Source: Pseudoxanthomonas broegbernensis (lineage in GTDB: Bacteria; Pseudomonadota; Gammaproteobacteria; Xanthomonadales; Xanthomonadaceae). Taken from it: a stretch of 64,000 nt of DNA. Positions 18,397 through 26,235 of this stretch are shown here, in pieces; position 1 is the first letter of the stretch, and each line of letters begins with the position of its first letter. Location: contig NZ_JACHGU010000005.1 of NCBI RefSeq assembly GCF_014202435.1, forward strand, positions 1 through 64,000, read 5' to 3'. The notes under the pieces were generated by a model that worked only from the letters and a program-made list of their open reading frames with translations, was not told the origin of the DNA and did no database searches. The translations under genes and the position numbers were made by a program.

Positions 18397-18702
18397 GCAG
18401 CATGGCGGCGGTCCCTGGCTGCCGGGCGTATCGCCGGCTGAACCCGGCGCCCGCAGTGGCCCGGCCGGTGCAGCGCATTTGTAGGAGCCGGCTTCAGCCG
18501 GACCGCCCGCGTCCATCGTCAGGGACCCGCCCCCCCGCCGCGTCCGGCCGTCGGCGCACCATTGCCGGCGCAGGCCAGGAAGGCTAGCGTGGATCGTCGC
18601 AGGGGCCGCCCGACCCTCGCGATGCGATGCGCCCGGCCGCCACGCCGCTGCACCCGGCTGCGGCCATGCGCCTCGCGGTCCCCCTACTTCGAGGACACGC
18701 GC
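18397..18702. other. intergenic with one REP element, no gene seen
   Basis: 306 bases between the diguanylate cyclase and the phasin-like gene. The only structure noted is the REP palindrome at 18481; the rest probably carries the promoter of the phasin-like gene. Confidence 0.5.
18481..18502 (+). repeat. GTAG-type REP palindrome
   Basis: GTAGGAGCCGGCTTCAGCCG: textbook GTAG head plus GCCGGCTTCAGCCGG hairpin, the best-preserved copy in the window. Confidence 0.75.
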
Positions 18703-19251
18703 ATGAACGACCCCGCTGGACTTCCCCTGGCCCTGTACCAGGCCAACCTGGAACTGCAGGCGCGGATCGGCCGCCTGATCCAGGAAAGCAGCCGGCACTG
18801 GCTCGATTTCGGCCAGCGCCTGGCCGGCGGCATGGCCGGGCCCGAGCCCGGCCTCCAGGCGATGCTGCGCTCCCAGGACTGGCAGGCGCTGGCATCGCTG
18901 CCGGCCGAGGCCTTCTGGCGCCAGTTGCAACCGCGCCCCGACGACCACGTGGCCATCGCCCAGATCGCGGTGGCCGCACAGACCGCCTTTTCCCGCGGCC
19001 TGCAGGACGCGGTGCAGGACTGGCAGCGCCGCACCGTCGGCGCCCTGGACGATGCCGGGCTGACCGCCGCGGTGAGCGACCCGGCCTGGGAAGCGCTGTT
19101 CCGCAGTTGGCGGGCGCTGATGCCGCCGCTGCCGGGGCAGGACGCTGGCGGCGCGCCCACGCCCACGCCCGCGCCGCGCAAGCGGCCGGCGGGCAAGCCG
19201 GCCGCTTGCGCGGCCGCGGCGAAGAAAGGGGCCCCCCGGCCGCGCCGCTGA
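18703..19251 (+). CDS. phasin-like protein
   Basis: A 182-aa helical protein. The core (~5-145), with LYQANLELQARIGRLIQESSRHWLDFGQRL and WQALASLPAEAFWRQLQPRPDDHVAIAQIA, has the amphipathic-helix look of phasins, which coat polyhydroxyalkanoate granules. The tail (~150-182) is Pro/Ala/Lys/Arg-rich (PAPRKRPAGKPAA), as in granule proteins that also touch DNA. No PHA synthase gene lies in this window, so the assignment is by composition only. It may be a general helical stress protein. Followed by a perfect 15-bp hairpin. Confidence 0.6.
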   Translation: MNDPAGLPLALYQANLELQARIGRLIQESSRHWLDFGQRLAGGMAGPEPGLQAMLRSQDWQALASLPAEAFWRQLQPRPDDHVAIAQIAVAAQTAFSRGLQDAVQDWQRRTVGALDDAGLTAAVSDPAWEALFRSWRALMPPLPGQDAGGAPTPTPAPRKRPAGKPAACAAAAKKGAPRPRR

Positions 19252-19282
19252 CGGCGCGCCGCTTGGCGGCGGCACCGGGCCC

Positions 19283-19320
19283 GTCGGCACCGCCGCGGTG
19301 ATCGTCGCGGCGGTGCCGAC
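19283..19320. terminator. two-way hairpin terminator between phasin-like gene and ohr
   Basis: Perfect 15-bp arms (19283-19297 and 19306-19320) with an 8-base loop, placed exactly between two convergent stop codons (19251 and 19325). Confidence 0.7.
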
Positions 19321-19324
19321 GCGA

Positions 19325-19753
19325 TCACTCGACGATGCGCGCGACCTCGATGTTGCCGCGGGTGGCATCCGAATACGGGCACACGATGTGCGCCTGCTCG
19401 ACCAGCTCGCGCAGCTTTTCCTGCGGCACACCCGGCGCGGAGATGCGCAGCTCCACCTTCAGCCCGAAGCCGGTCGCATTCGGGCCGATGCCGACCTGGC
19501 CGCCGACCCGCGTATCGGCCGGCAGCGCCACCCCGGCCTTGCCCGCCACCAGCTTGAGCGCCCCCAGGAAGCAGGCCGAATAGCCGGCGGCGAACAACTG
19601 CTCGGGATTGGTGCCGGGACCGCCGGCGCCGCCCAGCTCGGCGGGCACGGACAGGCGCACGTCCAGCACGTTGTCGGAAGACACGGCACGGCCATCGCGG
19701 CCGCCGGTCGCGGTGGCCTGGGCGGTGTAGAGGACCTTTTCGGGGGAAGACAT
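19325..19753 (-). CDS. ohr: organic hydroperoxide reductase Ohr
   Basis: A 142-aa OsmC/Ohr-family peroxidase that reduces organic hydroperoxides using lipoylated proteins. Both catalytic cysteines are present: [12 protein letters not shown] near 60 and [13 protein letters not shown] near 125. The Ohr start signature [21 protein letters not shown] is also present. The usual regulator is the MarR-type OhrR. Here the divergent neighbour 114 bp away is an AraC-type regulator, so either ohrR lies elsewhere or control differs. A hairpin terminator follows. Confidence 0.95.
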   Translation of the reverse strand: MSSPEKVLYTAQATATGGRDGRAVSSDNVLDVRLSVPAELGGAGGPGTNPEQLFAAGYSACFLGALKLVAGKAGVALPADTRVGGQVGIGPNATGFGLKVELRISAPGVPQEKLRELVEQAHIVCPYSDATRGNIEVARIVE

Positions 19754-19867
19754 GGCACAGCTCCTTGGCTGATGGAGGGGATCGAACACAGGCAGGGACA
19801 TACTCTGCCCGTCCGGACGATACTTTGCGTAACAGGGAGTCCCTGAAACCCGACCTGGAGTATCGCC

Positions 19868-20695
19868 ATGACCGACCGCCTGGAAGCCCTGCTGGCCCAT
19901 TCCCCGCTCAGCGCCCGCGCCTTCCATGCCGGCGCGGTATGCGGGATCCGCGACCTGGAGGACGGCGAGGGCGGCTACCTGCACCTGATCCGCAGCGGCA
20001 CGGTCGAGGTGCTGCACGACGGCGCCGCGGTCGCCCGCATCGAGGAACCCAGCCTGCTGCTCTACCCGCTGGCGCAGCCGCACCGCTTCCGCACCGACCC
20101 GCGCCACGGCGCCGACCTGGCCTGCGCCCGGCTGCTGTTCGATGGCGGCGCCGGCCATCCCATCGCCGCCGCCCTGCCCGCCTTCACCTGCCTGCCGCTG
20201 CGCACCCTGCCCGGCGGCGATGGCGTGCTGGCACTGTTGTTCGAGGAAGCGTTCGCGCGCAACTGCGGGCGCCAGGCGATGCTGGACCGGTTGTTCGAGG
20301 TAGTGCTGATCCAGGTGCTGCGGCAACTGATGGAGGATGGGCGGGTCCAGGCCGGGCCGCTGGCCGGGCTGGCCCACCCGCGGCTGCGCCATGCGCTGGC
20401 GGCCATGCATGCCGAACCGGCGCGCGGATGGTCGCTGGAGACCCTGGCCGCGTGCGCGGGCATGTCGCGCAGCGCCTTCGCCAACGCCTTCCGCGACACC
20501 GTCGGCTGCCCCCCCGGCGCCTACCTGCAGCGCTGGCGCCTGGACCTGGCGCGCAAGGCCATGCGCCAGGGCTGGCCGCTGAAACGGGTGGCGATGGAGG
20601 TCGGCTACGGCAGCGAGACCGCGCTGTCGCGCGCGTTCAAGGTGTGCAGCGGGCTTTCGCCGCGGCAATGGCGGCGGATGCAGGAAGCGGGCTGA
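19868..20695 (+). CDS. AraC-family transcriptional regulator
   Basis: A 275-aa regulator. The N-terminal ~160 residues form a cupin-type effector domain ([29 protein letters not shown]). The C-terminal ~100 residues carry the double helix-turn-helix: [41 protein letters not shown], then [34 protein letters not shown]. The start at 19868 follows GGAGTATCGCC. It is divergent from ohr, so it may control that gene, itself or a locus elsewhere. The effector is unknown. Confidence 0.9.
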   Translation: MTDRLEALLAHSPLSARAFHAGAVCGIRDLEDGEGGYLHLIRSGTVEVLHDGAAVARIEEPSLLLYPLAQPHRFRTDPRHGADLACARLLFDGGAGHPIAAALPAFTCLPLRTLPGGDGVLALLFEEAFARNCGRQAMLDRLFEVVLIQVLRQLMEDGRVQAGPLAGLAHPRLRHALAAMHAEPARGWSLETLAACAGMSRSAFANAFRDTVGCPPGAYLQRWRLDLARKAMRQGWPLKRVAMEVGYGSETALSRAFKVCSGLSPRQWRRMQEAG

Positions 20696-20700
20696 GGACG

Positions 20701-20755
20701 ATAGGAGGTGCCGGTACGCCGGGCATGGCGGGTCGCCGGATGCAACCGGCTCCTA
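20701..20755. repeat. pair of inverted GTAG-type REP palindromes
   Basis: A degenerate copy on the plus strand (ATAG head, 20701-20724) faces a good copy on the minus strand (20734-20755, ending CCGGCTCCTAC). It lies between convergent stop codons of the AraC and deacetylase genes and can fold as a dimer. Confidence 0.6.
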
Positions 20756-20783
20756 CAACCGCGCTCCACCGCGCCGCGATGGA

Positions 20784-21602
20784 TCACGGCGTGGCGGACG
20801 CCTCCCGGTCGCGCACCCAGCGCGCGATGTCGAGGAAGGTGGCGGTCCAGTACACGTCCCGGTGCCGGTCCAGGTAGTCCAGCAGTTCCTCGTGCGCCTG
20901 GGCCGACACGCTCATGTAGTCGCCGCCGATGCCATGGAAGGTGAACGCGGCCACCGTGCCGCTGCGCGCCGCCGCCTCCACCCGGGCGATCAACTGCGCG
21001 CCGGTCACGCCTTCCGGCGCCTCGATCGGCACCGCGTAGCGGTCGAAGTCGGCCATGCTCCGGGCCGCGTGCGCGCCCTGGCTGACCTTCATGCCGGCGA
21101 ACAGCTCGCGCACGCCATCCACGTATTCGCCGTCGCTGGCGCCGCGGTCGCCGCAGGGCGCGGTGAAGGTGCGCTCGGTGCGCCCGTCCAGCACCTGCAG
21201 GAAGGCATTGGCAGCGCGCACCTGGTCCTGCATCTGCGCGGCGGTGGTGGTGCTCAGGTCGCGGTGCGCCTCCACCCAGTCGCGGCCCGGGCGGGAACCA
21301 TCGCACTGGTGGAACAGGGTGTGGTTGCCCAGTTCATGCCCGTGGCCGGCCACCGCGCGCCATTCCTGCGCCCGCCCGGGCAGGTTGCCGCGGCCGGGGG
21401 TCAGGTAGAAGGTGGCCTTGAACCCATGCCGGTCCAGCGCCGGCACCGCATTGTCCAACTGCGAATCCAGCGCATCGTCGTAGGCCAGGCTGACCGCGGC
21501 CTTCGCGGTGCCAGGCCAGGCGAAATCCTGCGCCTGCAGCGTCCACGTGCAGGCCAGCAGCAACAGCAGGCACGGCCCTTGCGGCCGACGGCGAATCCCC
21601 AT
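20784..21602 (-). CDS. exported polysaccharide deacetylase (NodB fold)
   Basis: A 272-aa protein with a signal peptide (RRPQGPCLLLLLACTWTLQAQ), so it acts in the periplasm or outside. The NodB motifs are present: motif 1 VSLAYDDALDSQ (catalytic Asp and metal Asp), motif 2 GHELGNHTLFH (two metal His), and later HGIGG and APCGDRG segments. The family removes N- or O-acetyl groups from chitin-like, peptidoglycan or surface polysaccharides; the substrate is not known. The start at 21602 has GGGAGG upstream. It is a single gene convergent with the AraC regulator. Confidence 0.85.
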   Translation of the reverse strand: MGIRRRPQGPCLLLLLACTWTLQAQDFAWPGTAKAAVSLAYDDALDSQLDNAVPALDRHGFKATFYLTPGRGNLPGRAQEWRAVAGHGHELGNHTLFHQCDGSRPGRDWVEAHRDLSTTTAAQMQDQVRAANAFLQVLDGRTERTFTAPCGDRGASDGEYVDGVRELFAGMKVSQGAHAARSMADFDRYAVPIEAPEGVTGAQLIARVEAAARSGTVAAFTFHGIGGDYMSVSAQAHEELLDYLDRHRDVYWTATFLDIARWVRDREASATP

Positions 21603-21933
21603 GGCACTCCCTCCCGATCACATCGATTGCCTCGCGTGCCGGTCCGTGGCCGGGCACGCGGTCCGGGGCGATGATGGCACGGCCGCGTGCCACGTGCGCG
21701 CCGCGCGGACGCGGGCCCGGCAGCGCATGCGGTCCCACGGGAGCCGGTGCCCGGCCATGGAAACGCGACGCCGCATCCCGACGCATAGGCGCCGGGTACG
21801 GCCGCGGCCGCCCTGCCTGCTCGCCGGCGCCTCGTGGCTCCGCGTGCTGTCGTCGACTGGAGCCGGCGGCGGCAGACGGGCGGCGGCAGACGGGCGGCGG
21901 CCCACCCCATCAATGGACCGCCATTAGCCGCCA
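21603..21933. other. intergenic, no gene seen; degenerate REP and short tandem repeat
   Basis: 331 bases without a convincing frame. It holds a degenerate GTAG-type hairpin (21784-21806) and two tandem copies of GGCGGCAGACGGGC (21868-21895). Confidence 0.45.
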
Positions 21934-22260
21934 TCAATCGGTGATTTTATAGCGGCCCAGTTCGCACAGGTCCTGGGTGTCCTCCAGCACCTCCAGGCCG
22001 GAATCCTCGTCGAACTCGAAGCGCATGTCGTAGCTGCACTGGCTGCGGCCATCGGCGATGGTCACGCTCACTGATTCGCCCGGCCCCAGCACGTCCGAAC
22101 CGAGGACGTCCTCCTCCCACTCATCCACGTCCGCGGGCGAGGCATGGAAATAGACCACGACGGCCCCGGTGCCGTTCTCCAGCGTGAATACCAGGTCTTC
22201 GGCCTGGGCGACCGCGGGCATGGCGACGGCCAGCGCGGCGGCAACGAGCAAGTGCTTCAT
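21934..22260 (-). CDS. exported hypothetical protein
   Basis: A 108-aa protein: the signal peptide MKHLLVAAALAVAMPAVAQA, then an ~88-residue acidic beta-rich domain (LVFTLENGTGAVVVYFHASPADVDEWEEDVLG, with two cysteines near C-terminal SQCSYDMRFEF and DLCELGRYKITD that could form a disulfide). The pattern recurs in small secreted proteins of proteobacteria, but I know of no function. It is the last chromosomal gene before the island's left end. Confidence 0.75.
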   Translation of the reverse strand: MKHLLVAAALAVAMPAVAQAEDLVFTLENGTGAVVVYFHASPADVDEWEEDVLGSDVLGPGESVSVTIADGRSQCSYDMRFEFDEDSGLEVLEDTQDLCELGRYKITD

Positions 22261-22529
22261 GGTTTCCCCGATTGCGGGCGCACCGGTACGGAGGCGCGCG
22301 GTCCGGCCGGGCGGCGCCCGACCGGGTTTCTATCGGCCCCGCCGCGGCACAAGTTGAGCGCGGCGTTCGGAGGGCGGCGTTGGCGGCCCGAAGGGCGGAC
22401 CGGCAGCGAGGGCCTTGGGATTCTCGATGCTAGCTAGAAGGATGCCCTGGGCAGGACCGTTGGGGATCGAACCCCCTGCGGGAATCTTCGCACCGCCGGC
22501 CGCTTGCACGCCGGGCCGGGGGAAGAGTG
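22261..22529. other. chromosomal gap before the island, no gene seen
   Basis: Contains the promoter region of the 108-aa gene and, at ~22455-22475 on the minus strand, a T-arm-like sequence (GGGGGTTCGATCCCC) that has no surrounding cloverleaf. Confidence 0.4.
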
Positions 22530-22550
22530 GAGCGGGTGATGGGAATCGAA
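22530..22550 (-). repeat. left attachment site (attL), holding the original tRNA 3' end
   Basis: 21 bases identical to 35741-35761. On the minus strand it reads through the T-loop and acceptor half of tRNA-Gly and continues CACCCGCTCCA, i.e. with an encoded CCA at 22528-22530. It is the displaced 3' end of the tRNA gene before integration. Confidence 0.85.
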
Positions 22551-22797
22551 TCTAACCCATAACCCGTTGAGTAATAACGATTTTCCTAGCCGTCCATTGC
22601 GAGTTGGACTGCTACTTGGACTTAGTCTAAACCACACGTCGAAAGCCCGGCAATGCACGCGTCCACCACGAACCAGCGACGGCTACCAACAGCCAACGAC
22701 ATAGTTCCGCCGACAGGCGCATCCCGCCCGTGGTCAGCGCGGCACGAGGTCGCACTACTCCAAGTGGCGTCCTTCCCCTCACCGAAGGGCGCGACGA
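22551..22797. other. left end of island, no gene seen
   Basis: About 250 bases between attL and the DUF2384-like remnant. No frame looks like protein. It may carry integrase arm sites for the left end. Confidence 0.4.
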
Positions 22798-22925
22798 TCA
22801 TCCAGCCGCACCGCCGGCGAGCGATTCCAAATAGGCGATGACCGCATCGACCCGGCCTTCCTGGATCAGGGCGTCGGCGGTCTTGTAGCCGAAGGCGCGC
22901 AGCGGCTTCTGAAGCCAACCAGCAC
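22798..22925 (-). pseudogene. remnant of an Xre/MbcA/ParS-type antitoxin (DUF2384)
   Basis: About 40 codons encode AGWLQKPLRAFGYKTADALI followed by an EGRVDAVIAYLESLAGG-type ending. This fits the C-terminal toxin-binding domain of RES-associated antitoxins (pattern WLxxP..a.G..p...L....  V...L). The frame continues upstream into the next gene in another frame, with no start or N-terminal domain of its own, so it looks like a leftover. No RES toxin is nearby. Based on motif reading only. Confidence 0.45.
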
Positions 22926-22930
22926 GCGCG

Positions 22931-23152
22931 TCATTGTTGATGTGCCCAATCGAGGGCCGCCTCCACATCCTGCTCGGTAATTCCCAGCCGCCGCAGCTTT
23001 TCGCGAACGGCATAAGCCTTCTGAGTTGGAACCGGGGTCAGGACGATACGATCACCTTCAATCGTGACCTCGAAGTACTCGGCCTCCCCAAGACTGGGCA
23101 CGACAGCCGTCGGCAAGGTGATCCGGCGCTTTGATGTGAGCTTGACGAGCAT
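22931..23152 (-). CDS. AbrB/MazE-like antitoxin
   Basis: A 73-aa protein with the swapped-hairpin AbrB motif at the N-terminus (LTSKRRITLPTAVVPSLGEAEYFEVTIEGDRIVLTPV). A helical tail follows (AVREKLRRLGITEQDVEAALDWAHQQ) of the kind that wraps a toxin. The start at 23152 has GGAG upstream. The expected toxin gene directly downstream is missing: only the DUF2384-like remnant lies there. It would bind DNA and self-repress if functional. Confidence 0.75.
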   Translation of the reverse strand: MLVKLTSKRRITLPTAVVPSLGEAEYFEVTIEGDRIVLTPVPTQKAYAVREKLRRLGITEQDVEAALDWAHQQ

Positions 23153-23260
23153 GTCCGGTCTCCGGGAGCAGTCGCAGGCATCCTGGCCCTATCTGTACTG
23201 CATCAAGTTGCCAGGCTAGGGCCGCCCGGCTAAGCAGCGCCAGCCTTAGCGAATTTAACT

Positions 23261-23298
23261 CTATTATAGACAATATAAAGTTTTTATGTCTAGAATAG
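23261..23298 (+). promoter_or_regulatory. probable HipB operator overlapping the hipB promoter and first ATG
   Basis: A 12-bp inverted repeat with one mismatch, CTATTATAGACA (23261-23272) and TGTCTAGAATAG (23287-23298), separated by 14 bases of AT-rich DNA containing TATAAAG. HipB-type proteins bind such palindromes over their own promoter. The ATG at 23286 lies inside the right arm, favouring translation from 23304. Confidence 0.6.
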
Positions 23299-23303
23299 AA
23301 AAC

Positions 23304-23666
23304 ATGCCCCGCAAACCACCCATCGTCTTCCCTCAAGAGCAACGCTTACTCTCCGAACTGGGAGAGCGGCTGCGCTTGGCCCGGCTGCGGCGCAAGCTGA
23401 GCAACGCCGTCGTGGCGCAGCGGGCGGGCATCTCGCGAACCACCTTGTATAAGGTGGAAGCCGGCGACCCGGGAGCCACACTGGGCTCCTACGTCCGGGT
23501 ACTGGCAGTGCTCGGCCTGGAGAACGATCTACAAGCGCTTGCCGCCGACGACAAAGTTGGACGGAAGCTCCAAGACTTGGCCCTGGCACCACCGGCGCGG
23601 CGGCCACGCGCCGCCGGCAAGCGCACCGATCCAGCCCCGCCGCCCGACACGAAGCCCTCGTCATGA
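23304..23666 (+). CDS. hipB: HipB-like Xre-family antitoxin
   Basis: A 120-aa DNA-binding antitoxin of the HipBA module. The Xre helix-turn-helix spans ~12-70 (GERLRLARLRRKLSNAVVAQ, then RAGISRTTLYKVEAGDPGATLGSYVRVLAVLGL). The tail is Pro/Ala/Arg-rich and disordered. The start at 23304 (MPRKPP) is preferred to 23286, which falls in the operator arm. It overlaps hipA by ATGA at 23663-23666, the usual coupling for these pairs. It should repress its own operon together with HipA. Confidence 0.87.
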   Translation: MPRKPPIVFPQEQRLLSELGERLRLARLRRKLSNAVVAQRAGISRTTLYKVEAGDPGATLGSYVRVLAVLGLENDLQALAADDKVGRKLQDLALAPPARRPRAAGKRTDPAPPPDTKPSS

Positions 23667-24931
23667 GCCCGCCGGACAACGTACTGGAAGTGTGGCTCGA
23701 CAGCGACCTCGGCCCAGCCTGCCAGGTCGGCACGCTGGCGCATGACCGCGGCCAGATCCGCTTCCACTACGACCGCGACTGGCTTAAAGACCCTCGGGCC
23801 TTCGCGCTCGATCCGGATCTGTCGCTCGACGAATCCCCCTTCTTCCCGAAACCAGAGCTCGGCAACTTCGGCATCTTCCTGGATTCCTCGCCCGATCGTT
23901 GGGGCCAGACCCTGATGAAGCGCCGCGAGGCGCTGCAGGCCAAGGACGAGAACCGGACGCCCCGCACCCTCTATGCCTGGGATTTCCTGATCGGCGTGCA
24001 GGACTTGACGCGCCAGGGGGCGCTGCGCTTTCGCCGGGCAGGTACCGACACCTTCCTTGGCAACGAGAAGATGGCGGCCCCGCCGGTGACCACCCTGCGC
24101 GAACTTGAGGCCGTTGCCTATCAGCTCAGCAGCCGCCGGATCGACGATCTCGACGCGTTGCGAAAATGGCTCGCCGTACTGGTGGCACCCGGCGCATCCC
24201 TCGGCGGCGCACGGCCGAAGGCCAACTTCACGGAAACCGACGGTTCCCTCTGGATCGGCAAGTTCCCTGCACGGGACGACGACAGGGACGTGGGGGCCTG
24301 GGAGTACGTGGCGCATACCCTGGCCCGGAAGGCCGGCGTGGATGTGCCGCCTGCCAAGCTGGTCCGGTTGAACAACGAATTCCACACCTTCTGCGTCCAA
24401 CGCTTCGACCGTGTGCAGGGCACGCGGCGCTTCTATGCCTCGGCCATGACCTTGCTTCGCAAGGAGCACAGCGAAGGCACCAGCTACCTCGAACTGGCGC
24501 AATTCCTGCGCGCCCAAGGCGACGCCGCGCATGCGGATGCCGACCTGGCGCAGTTGTTCCGGCGCATCGCTTTCAACGTGGCCGTCGGCAACCGGGACGA
24601 CCATCTGCGCAACCACGGGTTCGTGCTGGGCGAAACAGGGTGGCGACTGGCCCCCGCCTTCGACGTCAACCCGAACATCGACAAGGCCGAGCACGTCCTG
24701 AACCTTGATGATGCGGACAACCGGCCGAGCCTGGAGACGACTCTCAGCACGGCGGCGTTCTACGGGCTTGGCGACGACCAGGCCCAACAGGTCGTGAAAG
24801 AAGTCGTGGCAGCGGTCGATGGATGGCAAGACGCTGCGCGCAGGGCGGGTATCGCAGGCGCCGACATCAACCTGACGGCGGGAGCCTTCTCGGCCCATGC
24901 GGAGTTTCGTGCGGCTACAGACCACCCCTAA
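23663..24931 (+). CDS. hipA: HipA-family serine/threonine kinase toxin
   Basis: A 422-aa kinase-fold toxin; E. coli HipA phosphorylates glutamyl-tRNA synthetase and induces dormancy. An N-terminal subdomain (GTLAHDRGQIRFHYDRDWL...FGIFLDSSPDRWG) is followed by the Gly-rich loop GASLGGARPKANF (~180). The catalytic loop AVGNRDDHLRNHGFV (~310) and the metal-binding segment LAPAFDVNPN are also present. All expected motifs are present, so it is probably active. Co-translated with hipB. Convergent with the PrlF-like gene, stops 12 bp apart. Confidence 0.92.
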   Translation: MSPPDNVLEVWLDSDLGPACQVGTLAHDRGQIRFHYDRDWLKDPRAFALDPDLSLDESPFFPKPELGNFGIFLDSSPDRWGQTLMKRREALQAKDENRTPRTLYAWDFLIGVQDLTRQGALRFRRAGTDTFLGNEKMAAPPVTTLRELEAVAYQLSSRRIDDLDALRKWLAVLVAPGASLGGARPKANFTETDGSLWIGKFPARDDDRDVGAWEYVAHTLARKAGVDVPPAKLVRLNNEFHTFCVQRFDRVQGTRRFYASAMTLLRKEHSEGTSYLELAQFLRAQGDAAHADADLAQLFRRIAFNVAVGNRDDHLRNHGFVLGETGWRLAPAFDVNPNIDKAEHVLNLDDADNRPSLETTLSTAAFYGLGDDQAQQVVKEVVAAVDGWQDAARRAGIAGADINLTAGAFSAHAEFRAATDHP

Positions 24932-24942
24932 CCCTGCCCGCG

Positions 24943-25263
24943 TCAGAGCGCGACGTCGCCCTCGATCTCCTCGTCTGGATCCACGCCACTGCCGCCATGC
25001 GTCTGCATGGCTTGGATCAACGCTTTCGGAAGCTGCCGGACACGCTTGCCACGCCGGATATCCCGGGCCAGTACACCCAGGAAAGCCTGGATGGCCGGAT
25101 CTTCGTGTTCGCCGCTCACACGACTGATTACGACCCGGTCATCGTCGTGCACATCGAACGCCACGGCATCACCGATCCCCACTCCCAGCACTTGCCGGAC
25201 CGATCGTGGAAGGGTGAGTCGCCCCGTCGCCGTGACGGTGGCCTGTTCATGAATAGTCGGCAT
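24943..25263 (-). CDS. PrlF-like AbrB-fold antitoxin without a visible YhaV
   Basis: A 106-aa protein. The N-terminal AbrB-type hairpin reads QATVTATGRLTLPRSVRQVLGVGIGDAVAFDV, then EDPAIQAFLGVLARDI, and the acidic end contains DPDEEIEGD. The arrangement and the AFLxxLxxDI stretch match PrlF/SohA, antitoxin of the YhaV ribonuclease. YhaV normally follows directly, but here hipA ends 12 bp beyond on the other strand, so the antitoxin is alone. It could protect against a YhaV elsewhere or simply be a remnant. Confidence 0.78.
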   Translation of the reverse strand: MPTIHEQATVTATGRLTLPRSVRQVLGVGIGDAVAFDVHDDDRVVISRVSGEHEDPAIQAFLGVLARDIRRGKRVRQLPKALIQAMQTHGGSGVDPDEEIEGDVAL

Positions 25264-25450
25264 GGTCCGCTCCGCAACATCGTGCAGACCCACACTACAC
25301 CCCCTTGTGAAACCAATCGCCCCGGGGGTCGTGTGGACGACGAGGCATACCACCGGGACGACGAGGAGTTCTGGCGGCTGGCGACACCCCGGGCAGGAGT
25401 ATGTGTTAAAACCTCTGCACTTTTTCATTTTGGCCGAGGTTTCCTATCGC

Positions 25451-26071
25451 ATGTCCGCGTCCCGAGTCTCCCAGCGGGAACGGGTCCTCTCGCTGCTAGC
25501 AAGTCGCGGGATGATGCGTCTGCGCGAGTTCGGTGAGACCGGAATTACGGCCGCAACCGTCTCACGGCTGGAACGGGATGGCGCGATCACGCGGCTAGCC
25601 CGGGGACTGTACCGGCTCGCCGATGAGGAACTCGACCAGCAGTACTCGCTGGCGGAGGTGGCCAAGCTGATCCCGAAGGGTGTCATCTGCCTGACCTCGG
25701 CGCTGGCCTTCCACGGCCTGACTGATCAGCTCCCTGCCCACGTCTGGGTGGCGCTGAGCAAGCAGGACTGGCGCCCTCGTATCACCTACCCACCCGTGCG
25801 GATCGTCCGCTTCCCGCCCGAACTGCTGGCAACCAACGTCGAATATCACGTGATCGGGCAGACCCCTGTCCCAATCTATGGTGTCACCAAGACGATCGTC
25901 GACCTGTTTCGCTACCGTCGTATGCTCGGGACAGCAGTGGTCATCAAAGCGATGCGCGAAACGCTGCGCCAACGCAAGGCCACGCCTGCCGAGATCGCCC
26001 AACTCGCCGAGCAGGCAGGCGCATGGAAAGCCATGGCGCCCTACCTGACGATGTTGGCTTCATATGACTAG
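25451..26071 (+). CDS. AbiEi-family antitoxin without a visible AbiEii
   Basis: A 206-aa protein. The N-terminal winged helix (RERVLSLLASRGMMRLREFGE, then TAATVSRLERDGAITRLARGLYRL) and the C-terminal domain (ICLTSALAFHGLTDQLPAHVWVAL...VYGVTKTIVDLFRYRR-type segment) match AbiEi, the antitoxin and repressor of type IV systems. AbiEii, a nucleotidyltransferase toxin, normally overlaps its 3' end. Here only ~165 noncoding bases and then the convergent herA follow. ATG 25451 is chosen for its fit to the family N-terminus. Confidence 0.85.
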   Translation: MSASRVSQRERVLSLLASRGMMRLREFGETGITAATVSRLERDGAITRLARGLYRLADEELDQQYSLAEVAKLIPKGVICLTSALAFHGLTDQLPAHVWVALSKQDWRPRITYPPVRIVRFPPELLATNVEYHVIGQTPVPIYGVTKTIVDLFRYRRMLGTAVVIKAMRETLRQRKATPAEIAQLAEQAGAWKAMAPYLTMLASYD

Positions 26072-26235
26072 GTTCTGACCACAATCGGCCAGAAGCCGAC
26101 GTACAAAGTTCGCCCAGCCGACATCGGACCTGCCCAGACTGGTGTCAGGCACGTTCCAACACCACTGCCCAATTTGCAGATTAATGCTCACAATGGTCGA
26201 CAATAATTTTTCGGCTGCCGCCCCTTATCGCCTGA

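Noticed and set aside
21868-21895. Tandem 14-bp repeat as the start of a CRISPR or VNTR array
   Set aside because: Only two direct copies with no spacer; no CRISPR-type array was seen anywhere in the window.
22454-22480. T-arm-like sequence GGGGGTTCGATCCCC on the minus strand
   Set aside because: No acceptor, D-arm or anticodon stem can be built around it; it may be a leftover tRNA fragment but cannot be called a tRNA.
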